From NCBI GenBank assembly GCA_900555785.1, contig USMO01000108.1:1-5719 (forward strand): a stretch of DNA of 5,719 bases, read 5' to 3'. This stretch comes from an uncultured Eubacteriales bacterium. Lineage in GTDB: Bacteria; Bacillota; Clostridia; Oscillospirales; CAG-272. A model generated the notes under the pieces. That model saw only the letters and a list, made by a program, of their open reading frames with translations, ran no database searches and was not told the DNA's origin. Position numbers and translations under genes: made by a program. Below, one piece after another: positions 1 to 5,553 of the stretch (within the stretch, counting starts at the first letter, position 1; the number at the start of each line of letters is the position of its first letter).

Positions 1-33
1 GCTTCTCCCTCCAAACCTCCCTCATCCTCCCCG

Positions 34-141
34 AACTTTCCTGAGCCGGGGTTTGTGTACAGTGCTTCTGAACTTTCCGTGCTGCGGGGCGAGACGCGGT
101 GCGGCGAACGGGAGGGGCACAAACCCCGGCTCAGGAAAGTT
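34..141. repeat. 24-bp perfect inverted repeat with 60-base spacer
   Basis: The arms lie at 34-57 and 118-141 and pair without mismatch; each contains AGCCGGGGTTTGTG or its complement and the octamer AACTTTCC or its complement. The spacer (58-117) carries a further AACTTTCC at 71-78 followed by GTGCTGCGGGG, a degenerate copy of the left arm. On the plus strand the right arm ends in a five-T run (140-144). No clear target duplication flanks the element. It may be an RNA stem-loop, a small MITE-like element, or a recombination or protein-binding site; the sequence alone does not decide. Confidence 0.8.
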
Positions 142-216
142 TTTGGTGGATTTGGGCGGTGCAAAGTTTATAAAGAGAGCGGCTATCGCACTTCATTGGA
201 GGGGCGGTAGGCGCTC

Positions 217-236
217 TTTTTGCCCTGGGGCAAAAA
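217..236. repeat. 20-bp palindrome TTTTTGCCC-TG-GGGCAAAAA
   Basis: The two 9-base arms are perfect complements around a central TG. The T-run is on the 5' side and the A-run on the 3' side on both strands, the reverse of a terminator. A dyad of this size fits a dimeric DNA-binding protein site, or it may be incidental. It lies 21 bases downstream of the operon terminator, where a control region for the next transcription unit could sit. Confidence 0.5.
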
Positions 237-257
237 TTCGCTGGGGTGAGGGCGGGG

Positions 258-289
258 AAAAAGGACCCCGGTGCAGGGCACCGGGGTCC
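258..289 (-). terminator. Intrinsic (Rho-independent) terminator of the head gene operon
   Basis: On the minus strand, GGACCCCGGTGC pairs perfectly with GCACCGGGGTCC over 12 bp around the 3-base loop CCT, and five T residues follow at once. The stem is very G+C-rich. On the plus strand there is no T-run after the stem, so it acts one way, for minus-strand transcripts leaving the 132-residue gene. Confidence 0.9.
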
Positions 290-312
290 ACGGAGATGAT
301 GGGGCGAAGGGG

Positions 313-711
313 TCAGATTGCTGCGTAGCGGTCGATGATGGATTCGGTCTGCATAGGGAGGGATGCGAGAATTTCCTGCAGCGAGGATTGGAAACGGGCA
401 TGCAGGCTGGCGCTGAGGTCCGGATTTTCGTCTGCGACCAGCAGGGCAGCCAGACCGAAGGCTGCGGCGGTTGAAAGCGGGGCGCTGAGGGGGAAGGCAG
501 CCGACAGCTGGTAGGAAAGTTGGTCGGGGAGCGCGACTGCGCCCTTTTGATTTGCCTTCCGGTAAGCGTTTTCAACGGGTTCGCACTGTCTGCAGACCAT
601 TGCCAGCAGGTAGCCGCTATGCTCCCGGTAATCGGCGTTCACGGTAGAATCGCTCGAGCTCAGTTCGCCCGCGAGGTGCAGAGCTGCCTGAAAGACCTGT
701 TCGTTTGTCAT
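313..711 (-). CDS. Head-completion / head-tail adaptor-like protein, putative
   Basis: This 132-residue protein is mostly helical, with no signal peptide. Residues 1-16 (MTNEQVFQAALHLAGE) form an N-terminal helix. DYREHSGYLLAMVCRQCEPVENAYRKA (27-53) forms a second helical pair. FPLSAPLSTAAAFGLAALLVADENPDLSASLHARFQ (73-108) is the helix-turn-helix seen in many small connector-like proteins, where a hydrophobic Ala-rich helix precedes an A-D-E-N-P-x-L turn. The end ESIIDRYAAI is typical of related phage orphans. I recognise the pattern as recurring directly after the capsid gene in gut Clostridia phages, but not a named function. Position suggests a P22 gp4- or HK97 gp6-like adaptor binding the portal base after packaging. 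The start has no visible Shine-Dalgarno, so translation may depend on coupling to the capsid gene. A strong terminator follows the stop by about 24 bases. Confidence 0.6.
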   Translation of the reverse strand: MTNEQVFQAALHLAGELSSSDSTVNADYREHSGYLLAMVCRQCEPVENAYRKANQKGAVALPDQLSYQLSAAFPLSAPLSTAAAFGLAALLVADENPDLSASLHARFQSSLQEILASLPMQTESIIDRYAAI

Positions 712-721
712 GGGTTTGGCA

Positions 722-1570
722 TCAGGCGGTTGCGGTAGAGTAGGTGATTTTCAGTTCGACCAGCTCCTGCGGGTAGACCACCTTTGCGCCGTAGAGGTGC
801 AGCCCCTTAACGGCATCGGCAAAGCGGGATTCCGGGCGGTATGCCTCAACCTCGGAGAGCTGCTCCGCAAACGCGATTGCGCGGTGAGTCCGGGCAAGGC
901 AGCGGTAGGTTTTGGTTTTCGCTGTGGAATCCTCCACCGTCACGATCTGGTTGGAAACGTAGATTTTGCAGCCTGCGATTGAGCCGATGTAGCCGCGCTC
1001 CAGGCACTCGGTGTTATCGGTGCAGAGTGCCGCCTTTTCCTTGAGAATCTGCGCTGCGACTGCGGGCGCGACTTCGACCGAGATGTCGTTCGGGTCGGTG
1101 ACGTTCTGCGCAAAGAGCAGGGTCCGCGCGTCGATGATGGCGTTGATGATGTCGGAGGCGCCGGTCGGCGTGCAGGCAACGGTTTTGCCGGCGTTTTTAA
1201 TCAGCGAATAGACGTAGGAATCCGCGGTTGCCGCGAGCGTTGCCGCCGCGGTGCGGACTGCTGCGTTCATCATCTCAGGGCGGGACTGCACGCGGTCGAG
1301 GTCGTCAAGCTGGAAATTGAAATACTTCGCCTGGTCGACCGTCAGCTCCTTCACGTAGTCAGAGAGCGTGGCAGGCGCGGAGATGTCGGTGTTTTTGGTA
1401 TAATCCGAGACCGTGACGGGAATCAGCCCACAGATTTTGACGGTGCTGCCCTTTTCCTTGATGTCGCCTTCGTACTGCCGGTTGCAGTTTGCAACGCCGA
1501 CATATTTTGCGTCCAATGCGTGCAGGAGCGATTCACTCCAAATCTGGGGAATAAAACTGGATACTGCCAT
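722..1570 (-). CDS. Major capsid protein (P22 coat-like, HK97 fold)
   Basis: This 282-residue protein opens with MAVSSFIPQIWSESLLHALD and continues with RQYEGDIKEKGSTVKI (31-46), VTVSDYTKNTDISAP (52-66), LTVDQAKYFNFQLDDLDRVQ (76-95). This is the characteristic start of a family of major capsid proteins of Gram-positive phages often annotated as P22 coat-like. The Y-x-G-D/E-I-x-x-x-G-x-T-V pattern is the beta strand of the N-terminal region, and the D-Q-A-K-Y-F-N-F-x-x-D-D stretch is strongly conserved. A long helical spine follows (100-125), then the peripheral domain (150-180, VTDPNDISVEVAPAVAAQIL) and a C-terminal strand region (LYGAKVVYPQELVELKITY, 259-277). Many copies form the icosahedral shell around the scaffold. 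There is no sign of an N-terminal delta domain or protease site, which fits a separate scaffold. The stop TGA lies 10 bases before the next start. Confidence 0.88.
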   Translation of the reverse strand: MAVSSFIPQIWSESLLHALDAKYVGVANCNRQYEGDIKEKGSTVKICGLIPVTVSDYTKNTDISAPATLSDYVKELTVDQAKYFNFQLDDLDRVQSRPEMMNAAVRTAAATLAATADSYVYSLIKNAGKTVACTPTGASDIINAIIDARTLLFAQNVTDPNDISVEVAPAVAAQILKEKAALCTDNTECLERGYIGSIAGCKIYVSNQIVTVEDSTAKTKTYRCLARTHRAIAFAEQLSEVEAYRPESRFADAVKGLHLYGAKVVYPQELVELKITYSTATA

Positions 1571-1620
1571 GATAAAAATTCCTTTCTGATTTTAAAATTT
1601 GTTTGTGTGTGCGGATGCCG
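1571..1620 (-). other. A+T-rich leader before the major capsid gene
   Basis: This 50-base gap is the longest untranslated stretch inside the head gene run from portal to adaptor, and it is strikingly A+T-rich for the window. It contains the 10-bp palindrome ATTTTAAAAT (1589-1598), next to the capsid ribosome-binding site. TAAAAT could serve as a -10 element, but no convincing -35 TTGACA-like hexamer lies at the proper distance, so I do not call a promoter. An unstructured leader that favours high-level translation of capsid protein is the simpler reading. Confidence 0.4.
1579..1585 (-). promoter_or_regulatory. Ribosome-binding site of the major capsid gene
   Basis: AAAGGAA is followed by the 8-base spacer TTTTTATC and then the capsid ATG. 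The A+T-rich surroundings should leave the site free of secondary structure, which fits a gene whose product is needed in hundreds of copies per virion. Confidence 0.75.
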
Positions 1621-2208
1621 TCAATGCCATTTCTGCATGGACAGCAGGATATTGCTGTAGTTCTCCCGAACCTCGTCGCGGCTCATGCGCCGGACCTCCT
1701 CGGGAGAGAAATAGCCGGGTGCCTCCTGTCCGAGTTCGCCTGACGAACGGGCAAGGTTGCGGCGGTTGCTGTCCTTGGCTGCCTGTTCCAGCCGCTCCCG
1801 CCGCCGTTCGGCAAGGGCAAACGCAGCCGGAAGCGGGACCCCGTCGCGCACCGCGTTCCAGACCTCATCCGGAACGGAGGAGAGCGGCGTTTCGGGGTAC
1901 AGGTCCCGAAATTCGGCGCATTCGCGCCCCAGCCGGAAGGAGACCGACTCCTTCCGCGCCAGCTCCTCGCGCAGGCGTGTCAGTTCTTCCCGGAGCCTTG
2001 AAAGCTCCGCAGAATCAGCCGGATCAGCTCCCGGATCAGGAGCACCGCCCGCAGCAGCAGGAGCACCAGCCGGAGCAGCCGGTATCCCAGCTGCGCCAGC
2101 CGGTTCCACTTCTGCCCGGAGGGGGACGTCCTGCTCCGGAGCAGCCTCCGCAGTCTGCGTATCGTCCAGCGCAGCCGCACCGTCCAGTTCGTTTGTGTTT
2201 TCATTCAT
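1621..2208 (-). CDS. Capsid scaffolding protein, putative
   Basis: This 195-residue acidic protein has the build of a phage internal scaffold. Residues 1-35 are acidic and polar. Residues 36-66 are an Ala/Pro/Gly low-complexity linker. Residues 67-88 (SAELSRLREELTRLREELAR) form a clear heptad-like coiled coil. Residues 125-152 are a charged helix (ALAERRRERLEQAAKDSNRR). The end, YFSPEEVRRMSRDEV then RENYSNILLSMQKWH (166-195), is a compact helical segment, the usual coat-binding end of scaffolds. Scaffolds polymerise with coat protein, fix shell size and then leave or are cleaved before DNA fills the head. The location between portal and major capsid genes is the standard scaffold position. 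The ATG overlaps the portal stop by 8 bases, suggesting translational coupling. No protease motif is visible. Function is inferred from composition and position rather than a conserved catalytic feature. Confidence 0.72.
   Translation of the reverse strand: MNENTNELDGAAALDDTQTAEAAPEQDVPLRAEVEPAGAAGIPAAPAGAPAAAGGAPDPGADPADSAELSRLREELTRLREELARKESVSFRLGRECAEFRDLYPETPLSSVPDEVWNAVRDGVPLPAAFALAERRRERLEQAAKDSNRRNLARSSGELGQEAPGYFSPEEVRRMSRDEVRENYSNILLSMQKWH
2020..2110. repeat. Low-complexity GCAGCAG/GGAGCACC tract inside the scaffold-like gene
   Basis: The plus strand carries CCGGATCAG twice in close succession and then imperfect repeats of GCAGCAGC and GGAGCACC. On the coding strand these spell the Ala/Pro/Gly linker between the acidic N-terminus and the coiled coil. 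Such a tract can change length by slippage. The repeats are imperfect and no unit is strictly tandem over the whole stretch. Confidence 0.45.
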
Positions 2209-3739
2209 CCGTATGTTCCTTTCCTTTCTCTTCAACGCTTCGGAGCAGCGAGTTCCGGTCGGTAATGCAGCCGTCCGGCAGGTGCTCCAGGTATTGGGTT
2301 ACGGTAATATGCCCGCGTTCCAGCAGGCGGTCGAGCAGGGAAACGGTTGCCGACGGCGTAAAGCGGTCGATGCTGCCGGTCTCTGCGGTTGCGTGCAGCA
2401 ACTCCTCCCGCAGCTGCCGGTAATCCACCGGGTATGCCGCCACGCCGCCGCCTTCCCGCACCGGGAGCAGACGCTCCTGCGGCGAATATGCGCACAGCAT
2501 GTCAGCCCAGATCTCCGCCAGTTCTCCCAGGCAGCGGTTGAAACGCGCGCTGACCTGACCGAGCCCGATGCGCGACGCCTGCTGCAGGGCAAGGATTGCA
2601 CTGGTGTTGGAGGCTTCCGCATCGCCCAGAGCCGATTCGGTTGCGCCCATCATGCCCTTGGTGTTCTCCACCACGCTGTTAATCAGCTCCAGATACCCGT
2701 CTTCCAGCTGCCCAACCCCGACCACCGACACCGCGTCGGCAACGTTCCCGCCGCCCATCGCGGCAATTGCCTCGCCGACCTCGTTGCTCCATTCGGGAAT
2801 CCGGGATTTGTCGTAGATGATTTTGGAAAACGCCGTGTCGGTCATGTGCTTCATAACCATTGCATAGGCTGCGTTGATGTAGCGCTGGTTCGGAATCATC
2901 TCACTCACCGGCGAGGTTCCGTGGCAGGAGTCGCGCGTCGGAATCCAATGGAACCGCGCAATCGGGTAATGGCGCAGCCCGGTCTCGGTGCGGCGCAGCA
3001 GCTTGGTGCGGGTCGATTTCTCGCAGACAACCTGCCCGTTTTCGCGCCGGAACAGCAACAGGTAGGTCGCTTTTCCATCCTGTTCGGACGAGACCTGCGA
3101 GCCGTCCTCCGGTTCGGTGTCGGGCTGAATCTTCATAGCGTCCGCATGGCTCATGCCGTTCTGCTTGGCTTCCTTCCGCAGCGATGTGACCGGGGCGCGC
3201 CCGGAGAGCAGAATCCATTCCTGGCTCTGCACGTCATCCAGCGTCGGGTCGGCAGGAAAATAGCCGGTGCTGCGAATCAGATCGGTCCGAATATCGCCGC
3301 AAAAGGGCTGCCCGCACAGGCAGGCGTTGTCCCACCAGCAGTAAAAGATGCCGTCGCCGGTCAGTGCCGCGTCCAGCAGCGCGCGCCCGGAAAGCTCGTC
3401 AATGCGGCTGTGCGTAAAGCGGTAAGCGGCGTTCCGGTTGAGCAGTTCCAGCCCTGCCGAAACGCTGTCCCGCAGCGCCGAGTTGCCGAGAAACGGCAGC
3501 CGGTCGTCGGTGTAGTGGACCGAAAGCTCCTGCGGCGCAATCGCACCGATCAGGTGGTCGAGAATCCGGCGAATGATGTTGAAGACGGGGCGGGGGAGCC
3601 CGTCATCCGCCGCGGTCCATTGTTCCCCGCGGTAAAATTTTTCGTTCCGGCGTACCGTCTCATAAAGCCCGATACGCCGCTTGTAAGCCTTGCCCGCCTC
3701 GTAGAGCTGCCACGCGGCGGTGCTGGGGTCCTGTTTCAT
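2201..3739 (-). CDS. Portal protein
   Basis: This 512-residue protein would form the ring at the unique capsid vertex through which DNA enters and leaves, and on which terminase and tail dock. The N-terminal part has the portal pattern RRNEKFYRGEQW (about 30-41) and then RPVFNIIRRILDHLIGAIAP (about 50-69). Next come GDGIFYCWWD (128-137) and YFPADPTLDDVQSQEWI (160-176). The core stretch ARFHWIPTRDSCHGTSPVSE with MIPNQRYINAAYAMVMKH (261-298) is typical: a region naming the chosen conformer of a docking site, then the Q-R-x-I-N-x-x-x-A helix. Residues 361-395 (KGMMGATESALGDAEASNTSAILALQQAS) resemble the glycine- and alanine-rich segment before the long portal stem helices, followed by helices at 396-420. 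The length suits P22-like or Gram-positive podophage/siphophage portals. The start ATG follows a strong ribosome-binding site, and the TGA stop overlaps the scaffold start by 8 bases. The portal call is confident; the exact subfamily is not. Confidence 0.88.
   Translation of the reverse strand: MKQDPSTAAWQLYEAGKAYKRRIGLYETVRRNEKFYRGEQWTAADDGLPRPVFNIIRRILDHLIGAIAPQELSVHYTDDRLPFLGNSALRDSVSAGLELLNRNAAYRFTHSRIDELSGRALLDAALTGDGIFYCWWDNACLCGQPFCGDIRTDLIRSTGYFPADPTLDDVQSQEWILLSGRAPVTSLRKEAKQNGMSHADAMKIQPDTEPEDGSQVSSEQDGKATYLLLFRRENGQVVCEKSTRTKLLRRTETGLRHYPIARFHWIPTRDSCHGTSPVSEMIPNQRYINAAYAMVMKHMTDTAFSKIIYDKSRIPEWSNEVGEAIAAMGGGNVADAVSVVGVGQLEDGYLELINSVVENTKGMMGATESALGDAEASNTSAILALQQASRIGLGQVSARFNRCLGELAEIWADMLCAYSPQERLLPVREGGGVAAYPVDYRQLREELLHATAETGSIDRFTPSATVSLLDRLLERGHITVTQYLEHLPDGCITDRNSLLRSVEEKGKEHTDE
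2216..2222 (-). promoter_or_regulatory. Ribosome-binding site of the scaffold-like gene
   Basis: AAAGGAA sits inside the end of the portal gene, 7 bases before the ATG at 2208-2206. It decides the start: an in-frame ATG at 2235 would place nine extra basic residues (MKRKERNIR) in front but has no comparable site. A second AAAGGA copy just upstream strengthens the purine-rich tract. Confidence 0.7.
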
Positions 3740-3746
3740 AACTGTA

Positions 3747-3753
3747 CTCCTTT
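3747..3753 (-). promoter_or_regulatory. Ribosome-binding site of the portal gene
   Basis: AAAGGAG lies 7 bases before the portal ATG, a near-ideal spacing. Its first A is the last base of the TGA stop of the nozzle-like gene, so the two genes are tightly packed and likely co-translated from one transcript. Confidence 0.8.
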
Positions 3754-5480
3754 CAGATGGTGACGCTGACCGTCAGCGCGTAAATGCGCGCCCTCGCCGT
3801 TCCGGAGACCGTCACGCGGTAGCGCAGAAAGCGGAACCGCCCGGTGCCGAAGCGACCGTCGAAAAACTCCGGTGCCTCGGTATCCCGCCCGGTGAACCGC
3901 AGTTCGTATCCCGCGCGGTCGTTCTCAACCGTGAGCCGGATCTGCGCGCCGCCGGTATTGGCGCACAGCGCGGCATAGCCGGCGCGTTTGATATGCTCCG
4001 GGGAGGAGAAGTCGAGGTATGCGCTCAGGTAGGATGCCTCAAAGGGCTGCCCGTCGTCGGCGGTCAGAGCGTCGTCGAATTTTGCAATCCTGCCGGTCGC
4101 CGTCGTAAAGCCGGGGCTGCCCTGGCAGTCAATCAGACCGTTTGCGTCAATACCGGTATAGCGGATCCAGCAAGTGCCCTCCGGGTCGGAGAGCCAGACG
4201 GTCCCGCCCGTGTCGGTGGTGTCGCGAATCCAGATGCGGTTCTCGCGGTCGGACCAATGCAGGACCGAATGGCGCAGCACCGCCTCCGGAAAGCGGTCCG
4301 AAAGCGCGTCCGAGATCATCGTCATCGTGCAGATGTCGGAATCGCTGCCGACCAGGCTGATGCGCCCGACCCCGACCGGCGAGAGCACGACCGGCACGCC
4401 CCGGCAGAGCACGGCACCTTCTTCGACCGCGCAGCCGATGCCGGTTTGGTACAGCACAACCTCCATTGCGTCGCTCTGCGCCTGCGGATGCCGGAGAATC
4501 CACATCCCGATGTCCGAGAAGACCAGCATCCGGTCCAGGTGCTGCAGCGCGGCGGTAATGGGATGCTCGGGGCTGCCGAGCGTGAACATGTCCTCCGCAC
4601 GGAAGTAGAGCGCATCCGAGGCGGGATAGCACTGCCGGGAGCCCGCCAGCATGTCATCGCTGACCGCTGCGGTGCGGAAGACCCGGTAGGTGCTCCTGCC
4701 GCCGTAGGTCAGAAGCGTTTCGTGGTAGCCGTCTTTGTAGACTGCCCCGCAGCCGGCGCGCAGCACCGTAGAGCGGTTGCTGAAGATGCTGTCCAGGTCA
4801 AACGCAATCAGAACCTCCCCGCCGGTTGCATAGGAGGCGGGAATGGTGACCGTGGAGGAAGGCGACGTGAAGGTGTAATTCGAAATCGACGTGCCGTTCA
4901 CCCGGACCGACTGAATCCGCGAAGCCGTAAAGGGCAGCTGAAAGACCTGCGAGGCGGTCGAATTGGCGTAATGGACCCGCAGGCTGTTGCAAAGCAGATT
5001 GCGGGTCTCGTTGACCTCGCCCATCTGCGCCGGGTGCCAGTTCTTGCCGTAGAGCGGCACATACCCCTGCGCGGAGACGAACAGCCCGGTCTCGGGCTGA
5101 AAGCGCAGCATGGTGTAGCTGTCCGTCACATAGAGCGAATCGCGGAACCGGAAGAACGAGACCCGTCCGTTCGAGGCAGACATGGTGTAAAGCTGAACCG
5201 GCGCCGTGTCGGTCTGCGAGAGCCGGTAGAGTACGGTTCCCGCCACAAAGAAGACATAGCTGGTGCCGGAAAAGCTGCCCTCCCAGTAGCCCCGGATTGC
5301 GCCGGTGCTCTGTATCACGGTTTCGAAGCCGCAGCGCTTTTCCAGCGACCCGTCGGGCAGAATCCGGAAGTTTTTCATCTCGGATGCGCCCGAATCGGAG
5401 AGCTTGACGGCGCTGTGAACCCCGGCAAAGGCGGTTATGCGCTTGGTCGTAACCGTGCGGCGGCTGTCATGAATTGGCAT
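3753..5480 (-). CDS. Tail nozzle / packaged-DNA stabilisation protein (P22 gp10 or T7 gp12-like), putative
   Basis: This 575-residue protein is rich in beta strands and has no signal peptide or membrane segment. Residues 11-55 (TKRITAFAG, then NFRILPDGSLEKRCGFE) match the opening of phage nozzle proteins, where an N-F-x-x-x-P-x-G-x-x-x-R-x-G-type stretch precedes the first propeller blade. Residues 60-130 look like further blades (YVFFVAGTVLYRL, FFRFRDSLYVTD). Residues 190-230 (VRVNGTSISNYTFTSPSSTV) look like an inserted beta-sandwich. Residues 310-400 (HLDRMLVFSDIGMWIL, then GIGCAVEEGAV and VGVGRISLVGSD) resemble the central part of P22 gp10. Residues 535-575 (FGTGRFRFLRYRVTVSGTARARIYALTVSVTI overall) resemble the strand-rich end of that family. 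Such proteins extend the portal channel and plug or open it. The start at 5480 was chosen over an upstream in-frame ATG at 5633, which lies inside the terminase gene. The stop is 13 bases before the portal start. The family assignment is from remembered patterns; another beta-propeller tail or virion protein is possible. Confidence 0.6.
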   Translation of the reverse strand: MPIHDSRRTVTTKRITAFAGVHSAVKLSDSGASEMKNFRILPDGSLEKRCGFETVIQSTGAIRGYWEGSFSGTSYVFFVAGTVLYRLSQTDTAPVQLYTMSASNGRVSFFRFRDSLYVTDSYTMLRFQPETGLFVSAQGYVPLYGKNWHPAQMGEVNETRNLLCNSLRVHYANSTASQVFQLPFTASRIQSVRVNGTSISNYTFTSPSSTVTIPASYATGGEVLIAFDLDSIFSNRSTVLRAGCGAVYKDGYHETLLTYGGRSTYRVFRTAAVSDDMLAGSRQCYPASDALYFRAEDMFTLGSPEHPITAALQHLDRMLVFSDIGMWILRHPQAQSDAMEVVLYQTGIGCAVEEGAVLCRGVPVVLSPVGVGRISLVGSDSDICTMTMISDALSDRFPEAVLRHSVLHWSDRENRIWIRDTTDTGGTVWLSDPEGTCWIRYTGIDANGLIDCQGSPGFTTATGRIAKFDDALTADDGQPFEASYLSAYLDFSSPEHIKRAGYAALCANTGGAQIRLTVENDRAGYELRFTGRDTEAPEFFDGRFGTGRFRFLRYRVTVSGTARARIYALTVSVTI

Positions 5481-5493
5481 GGCATGAAAAGAT

Positions 5494-5501
5494 CCTCCTT
5501 T
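5494..5501 (-). promoter_or_regulatory. Ribosome-binding site of the nozzle-like gene
   Basis: The minus strand reads AAAGGAGG, close to an ideal Shine-Dalgarno sequence. Two ATG codons follow. The one at 5485-5483 has an 8-base spacing but opens a frame of only 16 codons. The one at 5480-5478 has a 13-base spacing and opens the 575-residue reading frame. No other ATG, GTG or TTG lies in the correct frame between the site and 5480, so this site supports 5480 as the start despite the long spacing. Confidence 0.75.
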
Positions 5502-5515
5502 GATAATTTTCGGTT

Positions 5516-5544
5516 CCTGCCCGGCACACGGAAAACCGGGCAGG
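5516..5544 (-). other. Intergenic G+C-rich hairpin between terL and the nozzle-like gene
   Basis: A perfect 9-bp inverted repeat (CCTGCCCGG against CCGGGCAGG) surrounds an 11-base loop and starts ten bases after the terminase stop. It is not followed by a T-run on either strand: the minus-strand continuation is AACCGAAAATTATC. It therefore does not look like an intrinsic terminator. It could be an RNA processing or stabilising stem that separates expression of terminase from the structural genes downstream. The role is inference; the pairing is directly visible. Confidence 0.5.
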
Positions 5545-5553
5545 GGGCAGCGC

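Larger units (their letters stand above)
1..257. other. Region without a recognisable gene beyond the operon terminator
   Basis: No open frame here has both a ribosome-binding site and a recognisable product; the longest plus-strand frame runs through the terminator stem and into the adaptor gene. The stretch holds a long inverted repeat (34-57 with 118-141) and a palindrome (217-236). At the far left the minus strand is purine-rich with several GGAGG-like clusters (bases 1-32), which could be the ribosome-binding region of a gene that starts just outside the window. An ATG at 25-23 touches one cluster with no spacing, so it is not called as a start. Confidence 0.5.

Noticed and set aside
34..144. 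Inverted repeat read as a plus-strand intrinsic terminator because of the T-run at 140-144
   Set aside because: The 60-base spacer is far larger than a terminator loop, part of the T-run lies inside the stem, and no plus-strand gene upstream needs terminating.
140..176. Possible plus-strand promoter (TTGGTG ... TATAAA)
   Set aside because: The spacing is about 20 bases and the upstream hexamer matches poorly; no plus-strand gene follows it.
53..328. Plus-strand open frame of 91 codons in the left region
   Set aside because: It crosses the inverted repeat, the palindrome and the terminator, has no ribosome-binding site, and its translation is Gly/Arg-rich low complexity.
183..575. Minus-strand open frame of 130 codons spanning the terminator and adaptor gene
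   Set aside because: It reads through the strong terminator stem, has Pro/Ser/Arg-rich composition, and overlaps the better-supported 132-residue gene in another frame.
1599..2423. Plus-strand open frame of 274 codons rich in Pro, Arg and Gln
   Set aside because: It is antisense to the scaffold-like gene; its Pro/Gln repeats are the complement of the Ala/Gly linker coding repeats.
1757..3763. Plus-strand open frame of 668 codons
   Set aside because: It is antisense to the portal and scaffold genes, has Arg/Ala/Pro/Val-rich composition without domain patterns, and lacks a ribosome-binding site. The minus-strand products are recognisable; the open frame follows from G+C-rich third positions.
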